This document shows, piece by piece, positions 1 through 10,200 of a stretch of DNA of 64,000 nt; position 1 is the stretch's first letter; each line of letters starts with the position of its first letter. Location of the stretch: positions 15,586 to 79,585 of the forward strand of contig CAKTVW010000003.1 in assembly GCA_934630495.1 (NCBI GenBank). Direction: 5' to 3'. This DNA is from an uncultured Oscillospiraceae bacterium (GTDB lineage Bacteria > Bacillota > Clostridia > Oscillospirales > Oscillospiraceae). Under the pieces are notes generated by a model. The model had not been told where the DNA came from, did not search any database, and was given only the letters and a program-made list of their open reading frames with translations. A program made the translations under genes and the position numbers.

Positions 1-796
1 AGTCGGAGAGCATCGGGATGACGCTTTCCTTCGTGGCCTTGCAGACGGTGCAGGTCTGGATGAGCTTGCCGGTTTCGGTGAGGGAGGGAGCTGCCGCGAC
101 CTTGCCGCCGTCCCACTTGTGGCCGAGGGCCGCGACGGGAGTGTCGGTGTAGGTGTAATCGCAGTGCTTACAGGTGTGGGTCGTGAAGCCAAGCTCCGTA
201 CAGGTCGGGGCGGTGACGGTGGCCACCAGCTCATGGCCGGTCTTGGGGATGGGCGCGGTGCGCGTCGCGCCGCAGAAGCAGGCGTAGGTCATTTCGCCGT
301 CAGCCGTGCAGGTGGCTTCCTTCGTGACCGTGCCGTTGTCCCACTTGTGGCCGAGGGCGGCGACGGGGGTATCGGTGTAGGTGTAATCACAGTGCTTGCA
401 GGAATGGGTCGTATAACCAAGCTCCGTACAGGTCGGAGCGGTGACGGTGTCCACCAGCTCGTGACCGGTCTTGGGGATGGGGGCGGTGTGCGTCGCGCCG
501 CAGGAGCAGGCGTAGATGATCTTGCCTTCTTCGGTGCAGGTGGCTTCCTTTGCGACCGTACCGTCGTCAAAGGTGTGGCCAACAGGAGCGGTGTAGTCGC
601 TCTTGTAGTTTTCCTTGCAGACCGAGCATTCGTAGTAGGTGTAGCCCATCTCGGTATGCGTCGGCGGGGTGACGGTCTTGACCCAGTCGTGACCGCCCAC
701 GACGAGGGTGTCGATGTAGGAGTTGCCGCAGTTTACACAGGTGTGGACGGTGTAGCCGGAGGCGGTGCAGGTGGCCGGGACGACCTTGGTCGTGTA
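1..796. repeat. Long direct repeat, copy 1 (matches 4827-5622)
   Basis: This block aligns to 4827-5622 at a constant offset of 4826 bases, with only scattered substitutions and no indels. It codes in both genes for the array of 38-residue Cys-rich modules. Identity stops sharply near 796, where the two genes become unrelated. The match continues to base 1, so the true repeat extends beyond the window. Near identity limited to a part of two otherwise different genes suggests gene conversion or recent segmental duplication. Confidence 0.95.
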
Positions 797-3700
797 GTCG
801 CAGTCAACGTCGTTGCCGCAGACGGCGCAGTGCTGATAGTGCAGGCCGTCCGCACCGGCGTAGCAGGAGTAGGTGTGGCCGGCGTTGACGGTAACGGTCA
901 CGGTGGTGGCGTTGCCGGTTTTGTCGGTGACGGTGAGGGTCTGCTCGCCGTCCGCCGGAGCGAGGGTGAGCTTGCCGCCTTCGCCGAGGGTGGCGGGCTT
1001 GCCGTTCAGGGTGACGGCTTCAATTTCGTCGTTGTCCGTGACGGTAGCGGTCACGGCACCGCAGTAGGTCTTGCCGTCCTCCAAGTCGATCACGGGGGCG
1101 GCGACGTCCTTAAAGGTGATGTGCAGGGAGGTGTCGGCGTTGGGGACATAGGCGTCCAGCTCCTCGGCGGTGAGGTTCCGACCGACGGAGGTCGTCAGCG
1201 GGGCATAGTGCCAGTCGCCATCCCAATAAGCATATTCATAACAGCCGCGCTGACCGTAACTGTTTTTGCCGTTCGTCCAGACCTTGCCGTCCGCGTCGAG
1301 CGCAACGGTGTGTTCCTCCGGATCGTAGAATCCAACGGCGGGTTTCTCTGCGGTAGCGATGGCAACGATTTTTGCCTCGCTGAACCGGCTCACGAGCCGG
1401 AAGGTCGAGCCGGTCGCGCTGTCGCTGCCGAAGCCGTCCTCTCTGCCGAGCTGACCGGCATCGTTTTTGCCGAGGGTCCAGATGCCGCCGTCCTCGTCGA
1501 GGAGCGTGGCATAGCTGTTCTGGGCAGAGGCGGCGACGATCTTCGTATCGCCGATGCCGTCGGTAATGCGGGTGCAGGTCGGATTTGCCTTGGCGGTCTC
1601 GTAATTGTCGGGTCTGCCGAGCAGACCGTAGTCGTTGATGCCTGCCGACCAGACGTGACCGTCTTCATCGATGGCGTAGGCGTAATTCCCGCCGACGGCG
1701 ATGGAAACGATCCTGACGCCGCCGATGCCCGCTGTGACCTTTTGGAAGGTGTGGAGGCAACGGTTCTCGTCGCCGCCGGAGTAGCCGAGCTGGCCGAAGG
1801 CGTTGTAGCCCACTGACCAGACGCAACCGGTTTCGTCGAGCGCGAGCGAGCCGTTCATGCCGGCGGAAACGGCGGCAAATTTCGTGTTGCCGACACCGTC
1901 CGTGACCCGGCGGAATACGGGGTTGGGCGTTTCGGTGTGGGCATTTTCATCATAGCCGAGCTGGCCGAATTGATTCCGGCCTGCGGACCAGAGGTGGCCA
2001 TTTTCGTCGATTGCGAAGGCAAACCCGTCACCGGCGGAAACGGAAACGATCTTCGTGTCGCCGAGGCCGTCCGTCACGCGCTCAAATTTTTGCGTTGCGC
2101 CCTCATCGCTGCCGACGTTTTCCGAGCGGCCGAGCTGGCCGAATCGATTCCGGCCCGCTGACCAGAGGCGGCCGTTTTCATCGAGCAGGAACGCGTAGTC
2201 GGGACCGGCAGCGATCGCGGTGATCCTCGTGTCGCCGATGCCCGCCGTGACGCGTTGGAGGGCAGAATTTGGGTATTTTCCGCCGCTGCTCTGCGGCTGG
2301 CCGAGCTGACCGTAGAAATTGTCGCCGACCGTCCAGACATGGCCGTTTTCGTCGAGCAGGACGGTGTAAGTCCCTGCCGCCGCGACATCGACGATCTTCG
2401 GCATCTCGGCGGAGACAAGCTCGTAGCCATCGTCCGGCTGGAACTGTAAGGATTCGCCGAGCGTCTTGCCGTTGGGGACGGAGACGGTGATGCTGCCGCT
2501 CCATGTCGTGCCATCGGCGGAGACCTTGCCGCCCTTGTCGGCGGTGACGGCGATGTCAGCGGTATTTTTCTGCCATCTTGCGACGTGGGTTTTGTCGATG
2601 TAGGTGCCAGCGTAGAAATCCGCTCGGTTGCGGTTGCTGTACCAGCCGAGGAAGGTGTAGCCCTCACGCTCGGGGGTGTCCGGCTCGGAGAGGCGGTAAC
2701 CGCGCAGGGCGATCTCGATGCAGTAGGTCTCGCCGAAGCTCCGGTTGGTCACGACGACGGTGCCGTCGCGGCGCTCACCGTGTTCGCCAAAGGTCAGACC
2801 GGCGTAGTACATACCGCCGCTGACGTAGCAGTCGGTTTCAACGGGGCCGTAGAACGTGCCGCCGGAGATGGTGCTGATGCAGGAGTCGTAGTCCTCCGAC
2901 CAGTTCCAACTGGTCTCCGGAACGGTGACCTTGCCGTAGAAGATGCCGCCGCGGATGTCGCCCTTGCAGTAGATGTCGCCGGTAAAGACCGTGGTGGGCG
3001 CGTCGTCGGTGTGGGTGATCGCCTTGGCGAACTTGACATTTTTGCCAAAGTCCCAATCGGCCTCGCTGACGTAGACGGTGCCTTCCACCTTACCGCCGTT
3101 GGCGTACAGGAAGATGCCGTCGGTGTTGGCGGTGTAGACCGACTCCGTCGAAAAATAGATGGCCTCGCCTGCGGCATCCTCGTCGTCGGTCAGCTTGCAG
3201 CCCGTGATGAGCGCGTTTTCCTGCAGCTCCAGTGCGGCGTAGGCCTCGAGGTAAACGCCGCCGCCGTATTTCGCCGTGCAGCCGGAGATCGTGGCGTTCA
3301 GGACGGCGGGCGAGGGGTAACCGCCGAGGAAAATGCCGCCGCCTTTTGTGCCTGCGGTGCAGTTTTCGATGCGACCGCCGGTGATCTGGAATGCTTTACA
3401 ATTGGAGTAGATGCCGCCGCCGGCTCCGCTGGCTGCGCAGTCGGCAATAACGCCGTCCGTCATTTCAAAGGAGGACTCGCGATCCAGATGAATGCCGCCG
3501 CCGAGGCCTGCGATGTCGCCCTTCAGGACGCAGCTGCGGATCGCGCCGCCGTGGATCTTGACGGAGCTGCCCACGGAGTAGATGCCGCCGCCGAACAGCG
3601 CAACGGACTGCGAGGTGTCGCCGTGGAAGCCGCAGTCATAGATCGTGCCGCCCTCCAGAACGAAGGCTGCGGAATCCAGATAAATGCCGCCGCCCCAGTG

Positions 3701-4108
3701 CTGGATATAGGAGCCGGTAAAGTAGGTATTGCCGCGGCCGCCGGTGATGAGGCCGCCGACGGGGAGGGCGTCATCGCTATGTGTCGCGTCGGGGCGAGAG
3801 TCGCGCAGGGTCAGGGTGTTGTTCTCGCCGCTGACGCGGAAGATGCTGTCGGAATCCGCCGTCTGGTCGAAGGACAGGACGCAGCCGTTCAGATCGACCG
3901 CGACGGTGCGGGTAACGGTCAGCCGCGCGTCGATGGTGATGTCCGCCGTCAGCTTGACGGTGTCGGCCGTGCCGCCCTCGATGGCGCTGCGCAGCTCCGC
4001 CGCCGTGCCGACCTCCGCCGTCGTTTCGCCCTCGGCGAAAGTGATCGTCGGCAGCAGGCTCAGCACAAGACAGAGCGCCAGCAGAATACTAAAAATTCGT
4101 TGTTTCAT
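1..4108 (-). CDS. Giant secreted surface protein with beta-helix, RCC1-like and Cys-rich repeats (C-terminus cut by window)
   Basis: The reading frame opens at ATG 4108 and is still open at the window edge (1369 codons visible). A signal peptide (residues 1-25, hydrophobic, ending TITFA) starts the protein. Residues about 30-430 carry repeated GGGI / GGxI turns typical of right-handed parallel beta-helices. Residues about 481-512 match the InlB B-repeat pattern (GYTFLGWY ... ARW). About 573-957 hold seven RCC1-type propeller repeats (DENGHVWxxGxNxxGQLG). From about 1080 onward there are CxxC-containing repeats of 38 residues. The last ~265 codons are almost identical to part of the downstream neighbour. 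By analogy with that neighbour I infer SLH domains beyond the window edge, but they are not seen. Probably a cell-surface adhesin or scaffold; the ligand is unknown. Confidence 0.85.
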   Translation of the reverse strand, partial: MKQRIFSILLALCLVLSLLPTITFAEGETTAEVGTAAELRSAIEGGTADTVKLTADITIDARLTVTRTVAVDLNGCVLSFDQTADSDSIFRVSGENNTLTLRDSRPDATHSDDALPVGGLITGGRGNTYFTGSYIQHWGGGIYLDSAAFVLEGGTIYDCGFHGDTSQSVALFGGGIYSVGSSVKIHGGAIRSCVLKGDIAGLGGGIHLDRESSFEMTDGVIADCAASGAGGGIYSNCKAFQITGGRIENCTAGTKGGGIFLGGYPSPAVLNATISGCTAKYGGGVYLEAYAALELQENALITGCKLTDDEDAAGEAIYFSTESVYTANTDGIFLYANGGKVEGTVYVSEADWDFGKNVKFAKAITHTDDAPTTVFTGDIYCKGDIRGGIFYGKVTVPETSWNWSEDYDSCISTISGGTFYGPVETDCYVSGGMYYAGLTFGEHGERRDGTVVVTNRSFGETYCIEIALRGYRLSEPDTPEREGYTFLGWYSNRNRADFYAGTYIDKTHVARWQKNTADIAVTADKGGKVSADGTTWSGSITVSVPNGKTLGESLQFQPDDGYELVSAEMPKIVDVAAAGTYTVLLDENGHVWTVGDNFYGQLGQPQSSGGKYPNSALQRVTAGIGDTRITAIAAGPDYAFLLDENGRLWSAGRNRFGQLGRSENVGSDEGATQKFERVTDGLGDTKIVSVSAGDGFAFAIDENGHLWSAGRNQFGQLGYDENAHTETPNPVFRRVTDGVGNTKFAAVSAGMNGSLALDETGCVWSVGYNAFGQLGYSGGDENRCLHTFQKVTAGIGGVRIVSIAVGGNYAYAIDEDGHVWSAGINDYGLLGRPDNYETAKANPTCTRITDGIGDTKIVAASAQNSYATLLDEDGGIWTLGKNDAGQLGREDGFGSDSATGSTFRLVSRFSEAKIVAIATAEKPAVGFYDPEEHTVALDADGKVWTNGKNSYGQRGCYEYAYWDGDWHYAPLTTSVGRNLTAEELDAYVPNADTSLHITFKDVAAPVIDLEDGKTYCGAVTATVTDNDEIEAVTLNGKPATLGEGGKLTLAPADGEQTLTVTDKTGNATTVTVTVNAGHTYSCYAGADGLHYQHCAVCGNDVDCDYTTKVVPATCTASGYTVHTCVNCGNSYIDTLVVGGHDWVKTVTPPTHTEMGYTYYECSVCKENYKSDYTAPVGHTFDDGTVAKEATCTEEGKIIYACSCGATHTAPIPKTGHELVDTVTAPTCTELGYTTHSCKHCDYTYTDTPVAALGHKWDNGTVTKEATCTADGEMTYACFCGATRTAPIPKTGHELVATVTAPTCTELGFTTHTCKHCDYTYTDTPVAALGHKWDGGKVAAAPSLTETGKLIQTCTVCKATKESVIPMLSD

Positions 4109-4165
4109 TCTTGCTTCCCCTTTCGGTTCAGAATGGTTGTGCGAATGTACGTACAATTTTGGGGC

Positions 4166-4225
4166 TGCGCCGCGCCACCTCTCGCTGCGGCTCGGTCACC
4201 TCGCAGAGAAAGGTGGCACGGCGCG
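4166..4225. repeat. Imperfect inverted repeat between the two surface-protein genes
   Basis: The arms 4166-4190 and 4201-4225 are imperfect reverse complements around a CTCGGTCACC-type loop, giving a GC-rich hairpin of roughly 24 pairs with few mismatches. It lies in the 125-bp gap between the stop of the SLH protein (4234) and the start of the next surface gene (4108). No clear T-run follows on the minus strand, so it may be a structured spacer, a weak terminator or a REP-like element. Confidence 0.6.
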
Positions 4226-4233
4226 TGGTTTGG

Positions 4234-7200
4234 TCACTTCCTCAGGACATTCTGCACATAGCGCATGAGGATGGCGGCGACTTGGGCGCGGGTGGCGTTG
4301 CCCTGCGGGTCGAGGTAGACGGTGCTGCCGATGCCGGTACCGTTGATGAGGGCTTCGGCGTTGGCCCAGCTCATGGCGTCGAGGGCGTAGGCGCTGATGT
4401 CCTTCTCGTCGGGGTACTCGGCGGCGAACTTGCCCTCCGTCAGGGTCAGACCCTTGAAGGTGGAGTAGCGGTAGAGGATCGCGGCCATCTGTTCGCGTGT
4501 GATCTTGCCGTCGGGGTCAAACTTGCCGCCGCCGATGCCGTTGACGATCTTGTTTTCCGCCGCCCAGATGACAGCGTCGGTGTACCAAGTGTCGGATTTC
4601 ACGTCAGAGAACGGATTCTTCCCGCTGACCTTCGGCTGACCCTCAAGGCGGTAGAGCACCGTGACGAGCATCGCGCGGGTCATGGCGTTGTCAGGGGAGA
4701 AGGTGGTGTCGGACGTGCCGTAGAACAGGCCGGACTTCAAAACGAAGTCGATGCCGACATGCGCCCAGTTTTCAAGGCCGGGGACGTCCTTGTAGGCACT
4801 GCTCGGGCAGCCCTCGCCGCCGTCGCAGTCGGAGAGCATCGGGATGACGCTTTCCTTCGTGGCCTTGCAGACGGTGCAGGTCTGGATGAGCTTGCCGGTT
4901 TCGGTGAGGGAGGGAGCTGCCGCGACCTTGCCGCCGTCCCACTTGTGGCCGAGGGCCGCGACGGGAGTGTCGGTGTAGGTGTAATCGCAGTGCTTACAGG
5001 TGTGGGTCGTATAACCAAGCTCGGTGCAGGTCGGGGCGGTGACAGTGGCCACCAGCTCATGGCCGGTCTTGGGGATAGGAGCGGTGCGCGTCGCGCCGCA
5101 GAAGCAGGCGTAGGTCATTTCGCCGTCAGCCGTGCAGGTGGCGGGCGTTGTCACCGTGCCATTGTCCCACTTGTGGCCGAGGGCCGCGACGGGGGTATCG
5201 GTATAGGTGTAATCACAGTGCTTGCAGGAATGGGTCGTGTAGCCAAGCTCCGTACAGGTCGGAGCGGTGACGGTGTCCACCAGCTCGTGACCGGTCTTGG
5301 GAATCGGAGCGGTGTGCGTCGCGCCGCAGGAGCAGGTGTAGATGATCTTGCCTTCTTCGGTGCAGGTGGCTTCCTTTGCGACCGTACCGTCGTCAAAGGT
5401 GTGGCCAACAGGAGCGGTGTAGTCGCTCTTGTAGTTTTCCTTGCAGACCGAGCATTCGTAGTAGGTGTAGCCCATCTCGGTATGCGTCGGCGGGGTGACG
5501 GTCTTGACCCAGTCGTGACCGCCCACGACGAGGGTGTCGATGTAGGAGTTGCCGCAGTTTACACAGGTGTGGACGGTGTAGCCGGAGGCGGTGCAGGTGG
5601 CCGGGACGACCTTGGTCGTGTATTTGCAGTCGAAGGTGTTGCCGCAGAGGGTGCAGACGTAGTCGTGCAGACCGTCCGTGCCGATCTTACAGACGCCGGG
5701 GAGGTGCTTGTGGTCGGGGCGGAGCGTCCACTTGGCGTAGAGCGTGAGGTTGCCGGTGATGGGCTGGGTCAGGTCGAAGTCGTTCTTGCCCGCCGCGTCG
5801 GTGCACCAGCCGGTGATCTCGTAGGTATCATCCTGCGGCAGGGTCGTCGGGAACGTTACCGTGCCGCCGAAGGGGACGATCTGACAGTCGAGCAGCTCAT
5901 CCTTCGCGCTGTTTTCAAACCAGACCGCCGCGCCGAAGGTGGGGTAGCCGCCGTTCTGCGCCGGATCGAGCACCCAGCCGTTGAGCGCGCGGCTCGAATG
6001 CTTCCGGACCGTTTCATTCAGAGCGGGAACGATGCCGTCCGCGCTTTGCAGGTCGGCCTTGGACAGGAGCGTGCCGTTGGCGACGCGCCGCTCCGCGCTC
6101 CCGAAGACGGCGTAGTCAGACTGCGCATAGCAGTCGGAAATGGTCACGCCGCTATATGCTGTGGCGCTGATCGCGCCGATGTAGTTGCTGGTGCGGCTGG
6201 CTCTGTTGCTCAGCCGACAGACGGCATAGCAGTTGGAGATTACGGTATATCCGGCCATGCCGCACAGACCGCCGGTCCAAGCGGCGGTATTCGGTGCGCT
6301 CGCGGTGACATCCGCAATGACATAGCAGTTTTCCACGGTGGAGCCGCCGTCGATGCCACCGATCAAACCGCCGACCGTCTGCCCATACGTGGCATCGGAA
6401 ATCAGGCAGACGCTGCCGACAAAGGAGCAATTCCGGACCGTTCCGCCCTTCATCCATGCGATCAGGCCTCCGGCGTGCGAGGAGCCGACCTCCCTAGAGT
6501 CGAAGAAAACGGTGCCGGATACCTGCAGGTCACAGATCGTGGCGTTTTCTGCCCAGCCGAACAGACCCACTTCGTAGACTGCATGGCTGTAGTTCTGCGG
6601 GCAGGCAAACATATTGGTGATGTTATGCCCCCCGCCTTCAAAGGCGCCCTTGAAGGTGCCGCCGGTATTGATGGAGGCGTGGTAGCCAATCGGGATCCAG
6701 CGGTGACCGCTCAGGTCGATGTCCGCCGTGAGGGTGATGGTGCAGCCCTCGAAGGTGAAGCCGTCGCCGACCTTCTTTGCAAGCGCCGCGAGGTCTGCGG
6801 CATCGGAGATGACCCAGTTGCCGGGCGCGGAGGCGTAAAGCTCGGCATCGTAGTTGCCGTCGTCCGTCCAGAAGGTTTTGATCTTCGGCTGCGGGGCGGT
6901 GAGAATTTCGCCGCACTTCCCGCAGCGCGCGCCCTCCGTAAACAGCTCGGTTTCGAGGATGATGAGGATCTCATGCCCGAGTCTGTCACCGACTTCAAAG
7001 AGGGTATCGTCTTCCGTGCCCTCAGAGGACGCGCCGCAGACGGAGCAGGAGTAATAATAGAGTGTGCCGTGGGCGCAGTTGGCCTCGGCCTTTAAATACT
7101 TTCGATCTTCGACTCTGGCATTGTAAAGGTGATCGCCAAGCTCGCCGTATTCGCCGTGGCAGTCGTCGCAGACCGCTTTCTCCCGGCAGGTCGCTTCGCC

Positions 7201-10200
7201 GCCATGGCAGTCCTGCGTCTCGGTGTGGGCGGCGTTGTGCTTGCAGGCGTGGGTGTGGGTGCCGTCACCGTTGGACGTCCAATCGCCCCAGTCGTGGCCG
7301 AGGGGATCGCCGCTTGTGAAGGTCGCCTCGGCTTCCGTGTCCTTGGAGGTTGCACCGCAGCCGGAGCAGGACTTGTAGTAGACCGCCGCGTTGTCGCAGT
7401 CGGCTTCGGTTTTCAGGTACTTTGCGTCCACGGTTTCGGCGGTGTAGCTATGTGCGCCGAAGTCGCCGTATTCGCCGTGGCAGTCGTTGCAGACGGCCTT
7501 GTGCGAGCAGTCAGCCGTGCCGCCGTGGCAGTTTTCGGTCTCGGTGTGGGCGGTGTTGAGCTTACAGGTGCGGGTGTGCGTGCCGTCGCCGTTGGAGGTC
7601 CATGCGTTCCAGTCGTGGTCGCCGAGGTCACCGGAGGTGAAGGTTGCCTCGACTTCCGTGCCCTTGGAGCTTTCGCCGCAGACGGCGCAGGACTTATAGT
7701 AGACCGCGGCGCTTTCACAGGTGGCTTCGGACTTTAAGTACTTGGCCTCGGCGGTTTCGGCGGTGAAGTCGTGGTTACCGAGTTCGCCGTAAGGCCGGCC
7801 GCAGATATCGCACTTGGCCTGCTCGACGCAGGTCGCCTTGCCGCCGGAGCAGTTTTCGTAGACTGCCGTCAGGGTGGCGTCGCCGTCCGGCATCGTGCCG
7901 GTGTAGGTCGGATTCGTGCCGACGTTTGTGGTGTCGTTCCCGACGGTCAGCTCCCAGTGGGAGAAGTGCTGCCCGGCGGGTGCGTCCTTGGCCGTGTAGG
8001 TGAGGGAAGAACCGGCGGGATGCGTGGCCGACGTGCCTTCCTTGACGTTGACGAGGGTCAGCGTGTGGCTGGCCTTCTCCGCGAAGCGGGCGTATTTGTT
8101 CGTCGCAAGAAGCGCCTGCGTGACGTTGGCGGCGAAGGCGGCGCTTGCTTCGTCCGCGCCGACCCAGACGCCGTGGGTGTCGGCAATGGAGGTATACAGG
8201 GCGTTGGCCGCCGCCTGCGCAGATTGCAGCGTGACCGTGCCGTCGGTGATCTTATAAGAGCCGTCAAAGCTCGGCTTGCCGCTCTCGTCGCGGATAACGG
8301 TTCCGGAGGCATCCTTCACATAGTCGACAAAGAGTGCGCAGTTCTGGCTCGTGACGGCATCGACCGTCGCGCCCGCGAAGTCGAGGATGCCGCCGCCGGA
8401 CAGATAGAAGGGGTAGCCGCTGCCCTTCAGGTCGAGCTTGCCGCCCTTGAGCGCGGCTGTGCCCTCGGTAACGGCGATGCCGACCGTGGCGCAGTCGGAA
8501 ACAATCTCGCCGCCGGTCATCTCGAAGCCCCCGGAGAGCTGTGCACCCATCATGGAGCCGGAAAGACTGAGCTTACCGGCGGTGAGCTTATTGGCCGCGT
8601 TGAGGGAGAGCAGGTCGCGGCTGCAATTCCTGAAATTGACAGTCGTGCCGCCAAATTCGATCTCGCTGCGGGCCGAGATGCCGACAGGCTTTCCTCCGTC
8701 AGTCGTCGCCGTGCCGGTGATGTTGAGCGTGCCGCCGGAGAGGGCAGTCTTGCCCGCACCGGTGTCCAGCAGGAGGCCGGTATCGGAGCTGTTGACGTTC
8801 AGCGTGCCGCCGGACATCTCGAATTTTCCGCCTTTGCCTTGGGTGAGATAGACGCCGACGGGGGCGTTGATCGTAACGTCGGTATTTTCGCGGACGCGCA
8901 GCGTACCGCCGCCGGCATCAATGTAGCCGCTGCCCGTTGCATCGAACGTATGCGTGCCGTCGTAGAAGCCGACGGAGCCGGTTCCGACGTTCTGGATCGC
9001 TACATAGAGGTTGTCGGTCGTGATGCGGCCGCCGCTGCCGGTGAGGCTGCCGCCGGTGCTGACGTAGCCCTTCGTGTAGATGCCGATGGTGCCGCGCTCG
9101 GCGGGGTTCGTGCCGTGCAGATACAGGCCGCAGGTCCGCTGCGTGCCGCCGGTCAGCGAGAGGCTTGCGTTTTCGTCGATATACACGCAGGTGATCGGCG
9201 CGGTCACATTGACCTTGCTTCGCTGCAGCTCTACCGAGCTGTACGGACCGACCGAAATACCGGTGTCATCCGGTGAGGTCAGATCAATGCTGGTATCCTG
9301 GAAGATGATCTCACCGCCGGTCGTAGTGTTCTTGGGAGCCGTGGCGTATACCGCAGCGCCGCTGCCGTTCAGCGTCAGCTTGCCGCCGGAGGCGTTGTTG
9401 ACGGTGACCTTGCCGTTGGTATAGAGCGGGAAGGACGCGTTGATCGTGCCGGAGCAGTTGCTCACATAGCTTGTTGTGCCGGGAGCAAAATTCAGGCCGA
9501 AGGAGTAGCCGTACAGGTCCATGGAGAACTCTGTGCCTTCAATATTTGCAGAAGCCTTATCCAGCATATAAAGACCGAGACTGCATTTCTGCGCATCAAG
9601 CTTGCAGCCGCTGATCGACGTATAGCCGCCCGCGCAGATGAGGCTGGCGCGGCCTGCGTATTTGTTCGCGGAGTTGTCGGTCATGCTGAGCGTGACATTC
9701 CGGAGCGTCAATGCCGCAGTGGTGTTAATGCCAATGCGGGTAAAGCCGTTAACTGCCGTATATCTATCGTTGACGCTTGTGGAGTTGATGACGATCTTAT
9801 CGGTGTCCTTGTTGCCGCTTGCGCCGGTGATCGTGGTGGCGGCTTGGAGCATGAAGGCGAAATTCGGCATCCCCGCCGCATAGTCGGTACCACCCAAAGA
9901 GCTGCTTTCCAACAGGTTAATGGTCACCGTCCCCTTGATGCGGATGGTCAGGCCGGAAATGCCTCCGTTCCAGATAATGCCGTTTGCATAGTGTGTGCTG
10001 ACGGTCAGGTTATCCAGCGTCAGCGTTTTGGAGCCGGGGTCGTAGGTTGCTGTGCCCTTCTCGCCGGTGTAGGTGAGAGCATCGCTTGCAAACTGGAAGT
10101 CGTTGATGTACAGATTGTAATCCGTCGCCGCGAAGACGCTCATGGGAAGCAGCGACAGGATCAGTGCAAGCGAAAGGAGCAGACTAATGATCCTTTTTTT

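Noticed and set aside
119..1816. Plus-strand ORF of 565 codons opposite the first surface gene
   Set aside because: The repeated sequence makes it look like a repetitive protein, but it is antisense to the CxxC and RCC1-like array and has no start signals.
4850..5700. 114-bp tandem periodicity as a possible CRISPR array
   Set aside because: The units are coding, alternate in two protein modules, and have no unique spacers between short repeats; there are no cas genes.
4111..7095. Plus-strand ORF of 994 codons opposite the SLH surface gene
   Set aside because: It mirrors the codon structure of the minus-strand gene, has no SD, and its product is a low-complexity Gly/Val/Asp string without any family signature. 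The minus strand has a signal peptide, clear repeats and SLH domains.
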